The notes under the pieces are model-generated. The model worked only from the letters and a program-made list of their open reading frames with translations. It searched no databases and was not told the origin of the DNA. Shown in pieces: positions 1 through 11,176 of a stretch of 64,000 nt of DNA. The stretch's first letter is position 1. Each line of letters begins with the position of its first letter. The DNA is taken from the NCBI GenBank assembly GCA_012845835.1, contig JABAKD010000022.1, positions 6,003,042 to 6,067,041 on the forward strand. The letters are read 5' to 3'. The position numbers and the translations under genes were made by a program. This stretch comes from Undaria pinnatifida. Lineage: Eukaryota > Sar > Phaeophyceae > Laminariales > Alariaceae.

Positions 1-190
1 CATTCGTTCGCGCAACTCAACCCACGTTTCAATGAGCTATTAATCGTCCTGAACAATATGCGCTCGTAAAAAACAATTGTCATCCTAACCGATAGGTCCA
101 CACGTGAGGAGCTCAACCGGTCAGGGGTAAGAAGCCTGAAACGTGCAATCCCAGCAGTGGGATAACTCATGAGACAATAGATAAGGTGGC
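1..190 (+). repeat. Dispersed repeat, family B copy (truncated by window edge)
   Basis: The first bases match a family seen again at 43,395-43,520 (plus) and 57,190-57,370 (minus), with a partial copy at 44,160-44,290. Signatures are CATTCGTTCGCGCAAC at the start and GTGAGGAGCTCAACCGG about 110 bases later. The second signature belongs to a short hairpin-forming CTCCTC/GAGGAG segment. No protein or tRNA head is visible. A non-autonomous SINE- or MITE-like element is likely; its class is unresolved. Confidence 0.5.
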
Positions 191-623
191 AGGCGTTAGC
201 GTCCTTCGCCCGTCTTTTCCACAGCCCGCCCATCATAGAACGGAATGCGTGTATATCGAAACACTAAAACGAGGACAGATATTCCTATCCCAAGACGTCG
301 CCGTGTACGAGTTAGTTGGAAGAACTGCGCAAAGTGCGCATGAGCTTATTTTATCCATGTGGTCACCTTTTCCAGAACCTTTTTTTCAGAGCAGCGGGCA
401 TATATATATATTCTGACTGCGTGGCGATGGGTCGAGCTGGTGAGCTAGGTCGCGGACTGACGCCGCCCCTGCTTGCGGGTAACACCCGTAACTTTGCTGT
501 CCGCAAGAAATAATTCATCGCAGCAGCTTTGACTTACACCGCACGTTTTTTTTCGTTCATCAGCACTTTTTACTGCCAAGCTCAACTTATTCCGCGACCC
601 TTTGGAGAAGGTGTAGTCACAGG
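191..623. other. No gene recognised
   Basis: Short open frames on both strands have no recognisable domain and no convincing splice context. A short (TA)n stretch lies near 400-410. Nothing further can be supported. Confidence 0.4.
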
Positions 624-1250
624 TATTGGAACATGGACATTGCAGTCCAGCAGTATCTAATTGATTCGTAGGTACCTTGAGTACACTAATCATCTAGGCT
701 AAGAGAAGTACAATATGCGGGGAATCTCGGTTTATTACTTCCCGTCGGTGTGTTGTATATTTGTTCAAGTTGTTACTAACGTCACACCACAAGCATCGCG
801 GAAACGTCCAGGGAAAATTGCACGGAACGTTACTATATAACGGTCGGTCGGTACGTACAACAACCCGTAGAGTACATCCGCCAGTAGCATTGGCATTGTG
901 GCGTATTGATCAGGTGACAGTCAACCCTACCTCGATCACTCCTTTTCTTCTCCTTACACCTCCTTACAACTTCTTACATCTCCTTACTTCTCTTACTTTT
1001 CTTCTTCGTGTCCATCTTTTGGCCACAAATGTGCCACTTTCAAACAGTCTTCTTTCTTCTTCACAAGTGGTATTCAATCCTTTAGAGCCCAAAAAAACTC
1101 TCCTGATACTAATTCCAAGTAAGTTTGTACCCAGAACGGGTATTGTATCCAGTTGTGAAGGCGTTAACAGGTACATCGGTGCCACTTCTGCAACTCTAAG
1201 CACAGAGACAGCGCGTCGTAACGTGACGGTGTTTCAGGTTGTGAGCCTTG
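624..1250 (+). repeat. Direct repeat copy 1 (LTR-like)
   Basis: Bases 624-1070 align in the same orientation with 4,472-4,923. Shared stretches include AGTCCAGCAGTATCT, AAGTTGTTACTAAC, a pyrimidine tract built on CTCCTTAC, and TTTTGGCCACA-type sequence. Homology resumes at about 1,178-1,250 (4,940-5,020 in the other copy) after roughly 100 extra bases here. This copy holds an intact TATATAA at about 835; copy 2 has lost it. Two similar ~0.5 kb repeats in direct orientation ~3.8 kb apart fit the LTRs of an old element or a duplicated promoter. No primer-binding site or target-site duplication could be confirmed. Confidence 0.6.
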
Positions 1251-2889
1251 CCCATTGATGTATGTATATACTGGCACCACATAACGGATTCCCGCTTTGT
1301 TTGCCAGCGTTTCCGAGAAGTTCGAAAGATCTTTACTGCACTCCATCAAGTGCGGAGGAATTACAGAATTTTCTTCAACAAACAACGCCAGTTTCGACAC
1401 AGCAGAGGCATCGCATCTACGAGTACGTCAAGTACATCAGAGACATTCGAGATAAGACACTGCTCTCACGCTATACGCGAGAAGTAGGTATGAAGACTGC
1501 TAGCGCTATATCACGCGTGTGGCAGGTAAGGAATCCAGGTCGACGCCACTTCACGCGCGAAGTCGGTATTAAGACCGTTTTTTCAAGCAACCACGTAGTA
1601 CGAAGTACCGGTAAGTAAAGAATTTATCCTCGTGAAAAATTCTCAATAAGGTCGAGAAGACCAACAGCTAGTGACGTGCGGCAACGTCGTCGGCAAATCG
1701 GCTGCTCAGCTTAACGACGGGGGAATACCCCCAACCCACACAGGGCATATATCATCCCCAGCTTCCGATTTGACGCTTACAGGCTAAAAGCATGTGCCAG
1801 ACTCGGAGAGATTTCTACACCACCTGCTTGAACTTCCATGCTACAAGCATGTATCAGACTCGGAAAAATGAAGCATTGCATCTCCACGGAACTGTGCTCA
1901 CGTTTCCGCACGTCGAAGTATGCTCAACTGCTATCACGCTACCACGCGTACAGGGCTTAGACCGCTGTCAAGCTACCGTGCAAGTAGCAAGATTAACGGC
2001 CATCTTGGCGGAGACACTACTCCAAACGCAATCATGCGTGACGGGTCTCTGATCACAGTAGAGAGCATTCCAACGTGTTTACAGCTGTTGTTTTGATTCG
2101 CTTAAACATCACACAGTGCACAACGCACATAACAAATCAACACGGCAATAGCACGTTCACGGTGTTACGGGGGACAAACATGACTATTGCTCTTTCCTTG
2201 GCCTAGGCCTACTACATCTTCAATTCGACATCAAAGGCAGTGCTCCAGCCAGCACTACCACCATCGACATCACGCCACCAACCTCTACTCGCCGTACAAC
2301 TACAAGTGGATCCTGATCACGACGACTGGGTATCGGCGTCATTGCACGACTTGAAACAACAACACCAGCTTGAACGACAATATCAGCATAATCCGCGACA
2401 GGTACCACCAGCGATTACTCGTACAACAGAAGTACCTGCCACGACAAGGCAAACGCCATCTACAACAGAGGCTACCACTCCACCGACCACGACAACGACG
2501 TCTCCACCACGGGGCTCACCTCCAGGAAGCATCCCTAGCGTTGAGCTGGATCGGATTCCACCCAGATCGCATACGTAATTACACGGGAAAAATCGTCCCG
2601 TTCTACCGATGGAGACGACAACGTCACCGACTACCACCTCACACAACGCCCGCTCAAACATTCTCAGCTCCAGAGGCTTCCGTGTACAGATGACCAAGGG
2701 AATGCCCAGCAGAATCTAGACCAGCTACATGGGTTGTGAGCTAGAAACCAAAGCGTGCCACAAGCTCTGTCGACATCGCCGCAAACAGCGTGAATACACC
2801 ACGCGATAGGAGTTTCGACATTTTTATTGATCATCCTTCTGTTGAGAACTGGGTGAATCGCATCGCATTTTCACTGCGGGCACGTCAAA

Positions 2890-3005
2890 CACCACCAGCA
2901 ACAACGGCAAGCCGGTAAACAGCACTCCACGAGCAGCACCAAGGCGTAACGACCACCACGGCAAGCGGGCAAACTGTCCTCCACGAGCAGTACCCAGGCG
3001 CGGCG
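2890..3005 (+). repeat. Two-unit tandem repeat, ~57 bp
   Basis: Units 2,890-2,951 and 2,952-3,005 share ACGGCAAGC, GGCAAAC/GGTAAAC, CTCCACGAGCAG and CCAAGGCG/CCCAGGCG in the same order. This is a simple tandem duplication with moderate divergence. Confidence 0.65.
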
Positions 3006-3750
3006 ACCATTAGAGAATGGTTGATTATTTGCCTTCATCATTATCATCAAAACAGTTGACTAACGCCTACAGCTGAATCGTCGACATCTGCACGAGGTCT
3101 TCCTCTACGTCTCAACAGCGAAGACAAGACCACGACAAGTATTTTCAGCACGGTCAGCAGCAACATCCACAGCATCACAACACGAACTCGCGAGCTAGTT
3201 TTAGATTTGCTTAATTGGTTTTTTGTTGTTGTTAGGGAGCGTCTATTTTTCTATTGGCATTGCTTTTAGTTACTTTATACTACACGACTAATTTCGCATT
3301 CGGACGAGTATACTCGTACGTATCTACTACTGCTGTACAACACGGTATGCATCTTTGCTGTACTCGACTTGAGTCGACAAGTTTTCGAGCTTATCGTTTG
3401 GCTTTGCAGTCTCATCACATAGCATTACACGAAGCACTCATCATACAAGACCATACGAAACGCGGTGATGGCGTACTGGGCTCGACTTCTTCAAGTTTAG
3501 AGTTCTTGTTTTTGGTTCTAAGTAGCTTTTTGTTCGGAGTATTAACAGCAGGGTCTACTGAAACAACGCGGTTGAGTTTTTACCGATCGCTTGTTCTCAT
3601 AATTGTTAGTACGTATGATTGAAGTGCAAGTTTATTTCGCGTGAAGTATAGTCTAGTCCACGATAGCTGCTGTTTTGAACTAATATATATATATATACGT
3701 ACAAGTTTTATTCCGTAGTAATACCAGCACATTTTGCTCACATACTTCAG

Positions 3751-3866
3751 GTAGGTGGAACGTGCACAGCAGTATAGCGCTGGACGCATGGAAAGTCCAC
3801 AATTTTGGTAGGTGGTACATGCACAGTGCAGTATAGCGCTAAGCACATGGTAAGTCCACAATTTCG
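3751..3866 (+). repeat. Two-unit tandem repeat, ~58 bp
   Basis: Units 3,751-3,807 and 3,808-3,866 both run GTAGGTGG, TGCACAG, GCAGTATAGCGCT, CATGG and AAGTCCACAATTT. The motif GCAGTATAGCGCTGG recurs alone near 62,130, so it may derive from a dispersed repeat. Confidence 0.7.
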
Positions 3867-4471
3867 ACTTTGTTCGATTTTCTATTTGCACTAGGATTCA
3901 AGTGAGGGGGCGTAGTAACCGTACACTACAGCAGATAAGTCCTGATGTTTTCTATTTCTAGGGTATAACTCGTTGATCAACAAAATAGCATCACGACTAT
4001 TATAGCTTTAGTGATACGGCTACATCCATAGTCAAGTCTATTACTGCAGTATCCATACTCGTAGAATTTCTTTAGAGTGCTTACGAAGACATCTGAAACT
4101 AAATAGTACGCATTTTCCATGCACTGGACAAGCGCCCACAGTTTTCTATTTTCCTGCGTTCCATATAGATATAGGTACTAATTCAAGGGGCGTGTTGAAC
4201 ACCCAGCCGACTGGTTTGCCCTTCTGATCTAGAGCGTTTATCGCTGGTAATTACACCATGTGTAGTATTTTGTGACATGATTTCACCCATATTACAGCTG
4301 TTCATACAACTGATCTGAACATGTTCCATTCGCATTTTGATTCTCTAAGTGACATGATTACATCAATATTACCGCTGTTGTTCTTAAACAGAGGTCTGAG
4401 CGTAGCGTACCATATGTGTTTGTTCTTGAGAGTTGCAAGTCCTCTAGCTACTGACTTCTCATCAAAGGTGG

Positions 4472-5020
4472 ATTGGAACATGGACTGCAGTCCAGCAGTA
4501 TCTATTCGATTCGTAGCCACTACCTTGTGCACACTACCTATCTTGATGAAAATGCAGAGAAATGCAATATGCGGGTAATTTCGGTTTGTTACTTCTCATT
4601 GGTGTGTTGTGTATTAATTCGAGTTGTTACTAACTTCACACCATAAGTATCGCGGAAACTTCCAGGGAATATTGCAAGGAACTCTGCTATAGGACGGTCT
4701 GTCGGTGAGTACGACAACCCGCAGAGTACATCTGCCAGTAGCATGGGCATTGTACCGTATTGATCAGGTGACAGTCAGCCCTGCCTCGATCACTCCGTAC
4801 GTCTCCTCACACCTCCTTACGACTTATTACATCTCCTTACTTCTCCTGCTTTTCTCCTTTATTTCCATATTCTGGCCACATAAGCGCCATTTTCAAACTA
4901 TCTTGTTTTTTCTTCACAAGAGATCTTATAAAACACTTCCGTGCTACCTCTGCCACTCTAAGGACCGAGATGGAGTCTCGCGACATGTCAGCGTTTCAGC
5001 AGGTGTCTCAGCTCATCCCT
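4472..5020 (+). repeat. Direct repeat copy 2 (LTR-like)
   Basis: Second copy of the 624-1,250 repeat in the same orientation, with many substitutions and small indels (about three quarters identical by eye). The TATA-like element of copy 1 reads CTATAGGAC here. See copy 1 for interpretation. Confidence 0.6.
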
Positions 5021-5030
5021 CAAGGTATGT

Positions 5031-5389
5031 GCCTGAATTTCCATCGCTCATAAAATTAGAAATTCCCATTCTTCAGTTTTTTTTTATCGCTCGTCGATAT
5101 TCATGAAACTGTGTTCGCGACCAAGATTGCCGTAGTTTTGTCGCTCTTAGGGCTCGCACTAGTTACTACGGCTTCTCTAGGTATTTGCAGCCTTACGATA
5201 TTGTACATTTCTGTCTCACGACATGCACGGTCATTCATTGCACGGCCACCGTCGAAGTGCTTGCTACGCTGAGCCGTCGAAAACGCATAAAGTCCGTGTT
5301 GGCGAAGGTCATAGAAGCCACCCGGGCGGGTGGCCCATACTCAGCAATGATGATGGGGTCAAAATATTATGATTCATATTTCTATCTAA
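5031..5389. other. No gene recognised
   Basis: Unique-looking sequence between the second direct repeat and the left arm of the large inverted repeat. No coding or RNA signal was seen. Confidence 0.4.
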
Positions 5390-5507
5390 CACTAATATGT
5401 TATACTACTCGTACAGTATATACAATACTATGAATGCTATGTATACTACTCTAACAGTATATGCACTCCTCTGTATAATACGGTCATGTCGTAGGGTTGA
5501 CCTCGAG

Positions 5508-6752
5508 CTATCGAATTCGAGGAATGTGATGTAACAACGGCGGTACCTTTTTCGAAGACCTTGCTGTGGAGATGCTGGACAACGTTTTGTTGATATTTGC
5601 GGCCGGCGCGATCACCGTTTCGTAGAAGTCGCGCATTTTCTTGTCCGGCGGCTGCTTCTCGGAGAATATGAAGAATACCCCGAACGCCACTACCACGAAC
5701 TCTGTTGTATTTGACGAGATGGCAAACCGTAGAACGCAAGCAAGCCAAGATCAATATAATAGCCACAGCCCACAGATTTGCACGCATATCACAGCGACAT
5801 ACATACTTCGTATGCTGCCAGGGTTTGGTCTCCATGCCTTCCGGGGGGCTAACCGTTGTTGGCGTGCTGTGCATCGAGGCGCATTTCCCTTCATGACAGA
5901 AGCTACGACCTGCTATTTTCACAGGGCGGAGTATGGGAAACACGTCTATTGCCGAGAACGCATCCTCCTGCAGTTAACCGTAGTTCATAAGCTTCGAATC
6001 AGCATTTCTGAACAACTGCCAAGAACGCGTACCTAGAAAAACTTCGAATTCGTCGGCCCGCGGCCGGAAAAAAAAAAACTCGGTCGAGCCAGCTGGATCC
6101 ATTGTCATTTTTTTACTTGCCCGTATCACGCCTGAGGGGATGTTGAAAAATTTATATCTCTCGATTGCTTCAACGAAGGAACGGCACTATTACGAATCAG
6201 GAATAAGAGAGATATGCCGCCTAAAAAATGAATTTCTCTATAAAACGTTTGTCCGTATACGCAACTACGCCTGAGAAACAGAACACAAACGCGTTTTATT
6301 GGAAGCAATAATTAGGCATATCTCTGTCGGGGATCCGGGTCAGGTATAATGCAGGGACAAATAAGTTCTTCTCGGGGAAGACTTCACGTGTAGAGCAGCA
6401 AGCGCATTCCGACCGCCAGAAACAGTAGGGCGTTTTTTGTCAGAACGTGAGTAGACCCGAGATACTCGTTGGGCTGGTCTCATGAGTGATATACTCATGT
6501 TTGTTTCCCCTTTTTTTTTCATAAGTACACCCCCCCGTACCTACTCCTGACGGCGGTTTAATAGGTTTGTAACGTGCACTTACGCCACACGCCTCCGATG
6601 GCACCGATAATTGCCCACGCGTTGACAGGATCCACCTCGTTGACGGTAGTGTACTCGAACTTTTTGATGAGCAAGTCCAACTGTACAACAGATATTTGCG
6701 ACTGGAAAGAATCACCCATCCAATACCAGAAATTTGTTCCGCTTGTTGTTGT
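5508..6752 (-). CDS. Membrane-protein gene, copy L: last two exons
   Basis: Exons complement(6,584..6,752) and complement(5,508..5,701) join through a GTAAGT donor and an ACAG acceptor. The joined reading ends the first exon GAIGGVW and opens the second QFVVVAFGVFFIFSE, forming one Gly-rich hydrophobic (probably transmembrane) segment. It is followed by a Lys-rich tail (KQPPDKKMRDF) that is likely cytoplasmic. Upstream lie NFWYWMGDS, a KKFEYTTV block and VDPVNAWAII. The right-arm copy has the same 169-nt penultimate exon and the same splice sites. A one-base indel between copies just upstream of the acceptor shows that the flank is intronic. A terminal Gly-rich membrane segment is shared by DEG/ENaC-type channels, but similarity is weak. 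The gene's start was not found. The stop differs between copies, and another donor (AAG/GTACCG) lies near the end. Confidence 0.6.
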
Positions 6753-7186
6753 CTGGTATCCAGGGAGTTTTATGCGGCATGGGAAAGACAGTGGCAGGGA
6801 GGGCGAGAGGGGAGGGTGGTCATTTTCCTGCCCTATCACATCATAGTCAAGTCAGTTGGTGTATATGCGTCCTAGTCTCTAAATACGGAGAAACATTCTG
6901 AGCTGCCCTGTGTGCGCTCCGCAACGGAATACCAAGAGAGGCTCGCCGACGGTGATTTTCCACAAGATCGAGACCGACGACATGACCTAACAGGAAGAAA
7001 CTAGTGTGCAGCCAACGCCTGAACCTAACATCGCATGAAAATAGTGAGTCACTACGGTAGGCCCCCCTTTAAAAACCCGACCCTTCAACAACCTCCACTT
7101 TTAATAGAATATACGGCTGAGGGGCACCACAGGTGCCCACCGTATCGATACCATGCGAGTGGTTTAACAAATGAGCCTAAGCGTAC

Positions 7187-7398
7187 CCCAGTTTGCTTCT
7201 ACCGGATCCCTAGCACTCAACAGTCCACTGCTTTGTATAGAACAAGGAGGATTCACCAAGAGGGTGTCGCCGGCGGGGTAGAAGATGGCGTTCAGGTGGA
7301 TGTAGAGGGCACCGCTATATCCGTAGCCACTGCACGGTATCGGGATGTGTTGTTCAATGGCGAGCGGCACGCAGACATCACGAAACGTGCACGCGAGA
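7187..7398 (-). CDS. Membrane-protein gene, copy L: ectodomain exon
   Basis: The exon begins after a GGCAG acceptor and ends at a GGG/GTACGC donor. It reads SLACTFRDVCVPLAIEQHIPIPC at its start, then GALYIHLN and YPAGDTLLVNPP, ending near SIQSSGLLSARDPVEAN. Two to three Cys and no hydrophobic span suggest an extracellular segment. It is 212 nt here and 211 nt in the right arm, where the frame is broken, so the left copy is the intact one for this exon. The function of this segment is unknown. Confidence 0.45.
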
Positions 7399-8140
7399 CT
7401 GCCACCTTCGTCATTTATTTCGAATGTTTATCCCGGACGAGGATCTCGTCACACCCGTAACCACGCACGGCAACCTTCAGTGCTTGGTCTTCATGTGTAA
7501 AGTTCTGTGCGGTGTTAGTGTGCGCCAAGTATTCTGTTGGTCTTGCGCTCTTGTTCGCACATGAAACTCGGTTCTTACACCTAATGGCTGCACTGGTTTT
7601 CCGCAATTTTCCGCACCTGTGAATACGTCCGCTCACGCTCCATTCTTTTGCCGGTCGCCGTAATTCCCGAGAATTCTGTCAAGCTTATCACCTGCACGGT
7701 AGTCGGAGGTTCGAGCCGGTGGAGGTGTACGGTACAGGCCAGTCAATGTACCCACACCGTATATGGGAACAAACAAGTTATCGCGTTGAGTTGATGACCG
7801 TGTCGTCTCTACTGTAGTAGAATTGGCCGGCCCGCTTCATGATCAGCTGTCTGAAAACGAGGGTATACACATATGCTATAGCTGACTACACGCGATTAAT
7901 AAATACAACATCACAACTAAGGACTGTCATTGACCTCGGGAAGCCACTCAGGGATGTTATACCCCCTCAAAAAAGCCCAACCGTAACGGAATTGCAGGAC
8001 ACAAATAGATTACAACGTAAGCGGGTGAGTTTCAACGTCAGTGTTCGAAGCATGTTGCTGCTGCTCCGACAAAGCAGTAACGGGCAACCAAACACGCGAA
8101 GATGATTACGGTGTGAATCACGGCGCACCATGTGGTTCCT

Positions 8141-8387
8141 CGTTGCAGTGAACCATTCCTCGTGTGTGGGCAGGACTCGGTCGTAGGGAAGCTTCACATC
8201 AACGATCGTCTCTCCGATTTCTTCCACGTCTTTCTGGATGTCGATGAAATGAGCGTTGATGTACTGTGTGAAGGTGATGTTTTCCGTACGATTAAACTCG
8301 TTGTAAGGGTCTTCATCCCAAGCAAGCTGCCGGACGTGTGTAGGGTGGCAAGCGCAAGTCGCTGTGGTCACCAGCAGATCAAACATG
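8141..8387 (-). CDS. Membrane-protein gene, copy L: middle exon
   Basis: A 247-nt coding segment follows a CTGTAG acceptor. It reads FDLLVTTATCACHP, then EDPYNEFNRTENITF (two N-glycosylation sequons), YINAHFIDIQ and VKLPYDRVLPTHEEW. The right arm has the same length and frame with mostly conservative changes, arguing for past selection on the protein. Just 3', another frame in both arms encodes a hydrophobic run (WCAVIHTVIIFACLVA here, WCAVLHAVVMFACLVV right). Either a small intron lies between them or both copies share an old frameshift. Confidence 0.45.
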
Positions 8388-8902
8388 CTACAGGTCGAGT
8401 CATGCGCTTCAACACGCGATACTCGTAAAAGAACTCTTCGCCAGTAGCTTCGCCTACTGCTGTAGATCCAAGCACATACCAGGTTTTAGCGCTGAAACCG
8501 TACAAGTTGCTTGGGGTCGAAAACACAGTGGGCTTGTTTAGTCGTCACCAAATTTTGGTACACGTCTACCCTCGACGCGGATATCTTCTGCCAACCGTGT
8601 CGATGGGGTCGGAGACCAGATGGAGTTCGACGCTCGCAGACAGCGACCGGGACAGCAATTGGCACTTCTAGTACCCCCCCCCTCCCCTCCCCCGACACAC
8701 ACAATCTAATAGGCCAAAGCCACAAGTCGAATTATTTCCCGTACAGGGTAGATGTGCGTACCAACAGAAACCTCACGAAATGGAAGCCGTCAATGCATAT
8801 GTCTCTAACTAGGCACTGCCTGTCTTGGCCACCCCCCCCCCCCCCCTCCCGCCCCCTTCGACAACAAAGCAGGTAAGCAACCTGTCCGTTTCGTTTTCTC
8901 AC

Positions 8903-9067
8903 AAACAAAGACGCACTGAAGGACGTGATATCTCCGTTGTTCACCCCCGTCTCATTCACCGTCAGCTTCGATAGCGGCATCACGACGCAGTTCGGGTACG
9001 CATCTTCGACTTTTGCCACGTCCGGGTAGTCCGATAGATCGAACTCGTCCTCGTTCTCCGTAAAGCC
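8903..9067 (-). CDS. Membrane-protein gene, copy L: 55-codon exon
   Basis: An exon of exactly 55 codons (phase 0 at both ends) lies between a CCCAG acceptor and a TTT/GTGAGT donor. It reads GFTENEDEFDLSDYPDVAKV, then PNCVVMPLSKL, VNETGVNNG and SFSASLF. One Cys and an NET sequon fit an extracellular location. The right-arm exon has identical length, phase and splice sites, with 5 amino-acid differences, mostly conservative. Confidence in the exon is good; confidence in function is low. Confidence 0.55.
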
Positions 9068-9866
9068 CTGGGTTGTTGCCGAGGAATGGACGTTGAAGAT
9101 CATCGCGCAAAGCACCGTTTACTCGGGAAACATATACCGAGGGATGTGTGTTACGATACAGGAGGCACTTTTTAATTTCATAATAGGTTGTGAATACCGG
9201 AGCTGTTTAACCTATGATTGCAATCATCGGAATGCAGTTCATGATTTGCAATCTGAAGTTTGGGTATTCCAAGACCATGTTTTTTTCATTGGGTTGCGTT
9301 TTCAGTTTACCGGAAAAGGCTTTTGGGTGAGATATGGAGCTCCTCAAACAGCCACCCTCGGAAGGAAATGCTAGTGCATCTTCACCGTGGTATATGCGGA
9401 GGCCGCTCAATCGCAACAGCAGATTTCGATGCATGCCAGCGTGGGGAAATACAAAGAGTGGTGCGAGTCATGGTCAGTTTGATCAAATTCTTGCCAGCGC
9501 AGGCGGGGTGTTAACTCGACGTGCGTACGGCCGCTTCGCGAACTTGGTCGAGGGCGAAAAAATGCATATTTATCTCTACCCGGCTCCCCCTACGAACAAC
9601 CCGAGAACCACGTGCCACCCCCTGCATTCCGGGCAAAACAAAATATTCGCGTAAACTAAGTCACTTGTTTTATGCACGAGGACATATCCAATGCTATCGG
9701 GAGGGAGGTATATCGTTCGTTGTCTCACGGCACTTACAGGTACCATGCACGGTCTATTTCGTGGATTCGTGCCCTCTTGCATCAGGCAAAATGCATCACA
9801 TACCAGATTTACACTACGAGCACTTGCTACGGGCGCCAGAGCATAGTCCGTGCTACTTAAACTCAC

Positions 9867-9980
9867 CCACAGGCTCGTCAGCGATATCTCCGCGCCCTCA
9901 AGGCAGTGAACGTTGTTTGACAGACACCCGTTGAGAAACGACGCGCATATCGCCACGTCGGGGAACGTAAACGGGCTTCG
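9867..9980 (-). CDS. Membrane-protein gene, copy L: FPDVAIC exon
   Basis: A 38-codon exon, phase 0 at both ends, lies between a GGCTACAG acceptor with a T-rich tract and a TGG/GTGAGT donor. It reads RSPFTFPDVAICASFLNGCL, then SNNVHCLEGAEISLTSLW. FPDVAIC resembles the FPAVTIC signature just after the first membrane span of DEG/ENaC channels (known family feature; the assignment here is inference). The right-arm exon is also exactly 114 nt. Upstream of the acceptor the arms differ by a one-base indel, consistent with an intron there. Confidence 0.5.
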
Positions 9981-11026
9981 CTGTAGCCAACGTTGAACGC
10001 CAAGCGACGGCAACAAAAACAAAGGGCGATACTTGTTGGCGCGTCCGGTCATTGTCTTGTGCGCGTGCTACGATAAGACCATATGTTCGATATTGCCACT
10101 TCGACGCTGGTCACTAGCGATACCATCCATTTGTTTCTGATTCAAGAGATGGACAGAGATGCATGCATCTGCGTGCTGGTTCTCAAGCGTTGTCTATTTC
10201 AAACAAAAGGATTGAAGGATTTTCAAATATAATGCATGGCTAGAAAACAGAGAGCTCAATCAGCGGAACTGTACGCACGGCAGGGGAAAGCACGACAGGA
10301 ATTTGTGTCTACAACACGGTCCGCCTGTGGCACCTCCATTGAGATAACGTGTTTGGGAAATTTGATCGGTCGTCTCAAGGACACACTATCGTTCGCGGTA
10401 TAGCCGTCTCCCTATACAATGCGAGACCCCACACATTTGTAGTTGATATCGTGATTTGTCGTGACGGGCTGTCTTACTCCAAATGAGCCCACGGTGCGAG
10501 CTGCACGAGTACCAAAAGGTGAATCATGCATTGGCCATTCCGCTGAACGATCTGGACCAAGCTTTGTACCAGGGTTGGTCGTGCAATATCACGGACAGAA
10601 GGCGGACAGAAGAGAGCAATATCAGCTTCTGTGTCACGGGTTTTCGTCTTTTTTGTTTCGAATCTCGAGTGAGGTAGGTACGGATAAGAGTAGCTGGATT
10701 TCGATATTTCTGAAAGCAGGACTACATCGGAGGAACACTTCCTGTTGTTCTGAACCAAGTCAAGATCCGCACAACTTCCGTGATGTTCTGCTACCCCGGG
10801 AATTGCACGACCACCGGTACCAAAGTGCAGCGACTATCAAGGTGCTTATAGCGACACTCCACTATCACCGATGAAGTATGAGCGGAGCGCAGAGCGCTAC
10901 TTGACTGGTATGGATATAGCCTGTCGTAGACAACAGCGGCAGCCGTTTCTTCTTGATTACCTTGACAAATTCGTTACGCTGCACCAAACATTGAACCTCG
11001 TAAGGGCACAACATATTCCCACTCAC

Positions 11027-11176
11027 CTCGAGCATAAAACTCGCCGCGGGGGACCGTCGCGCATTAAAAGTGTCCCACATGATGTACCCGACATCTGGGG
11101 AGGGGAGCGGGCGGCCGAACAGAGAACGGCCGGGGAAATACGTGTGCAAAAATATGAAAACGGTTCTAAACACCAA
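11027..11176 (-). CDS. Membrane-protein gene, copy L: upstream exon (5' edge uncertain)
   Basis: The open frame reads HTYFPGRSLFGRPLPSPDVG, then YIMWDTFNARRSPAASFMLE, ending at a CTCGAG/GTGAGT donor. The right-arm counterpart ends at GTGGGT. Residues are well conserved between arms. The acceptor was not fixed (a TTTAG near 11,176 is possible) and no initiator Met is assigned. Between this exon and 9,980 both arms keep another conserved stretch (around 10,640-10,760) containing DLVQNNRKCSSDVVLL in one open frame, but its splice sites are unresolved. Confidence 0.4.

Larger units (their letters stand above)
1251..4471. other. Interior between the direct repeats; no recognisable protein
   Basis: At 2,240-2,578 (+) a 112-codon open frame is rich in Thr, Pro, Gln and Ser (runs such as TTEATTPPTTTTT), reminiscent of low-complexity gag-like or mucin-like sequence. 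The opposite strand is also open, so this may simply reflect the ACC/ACG composition. No reverse transcriptase, integrase or protease motif was seen. If the flanking repeats are LTRs, this would be a non-autonomous element. Bases 3,870-4,470 hold nothing recognised. Confidence 0.35.

Noticed and set aside
2383-2697. Val/Gly-rich minus-strand ORF
   Set aside because: Complement of the ACC/ACG-rich stretch; likely compositional.
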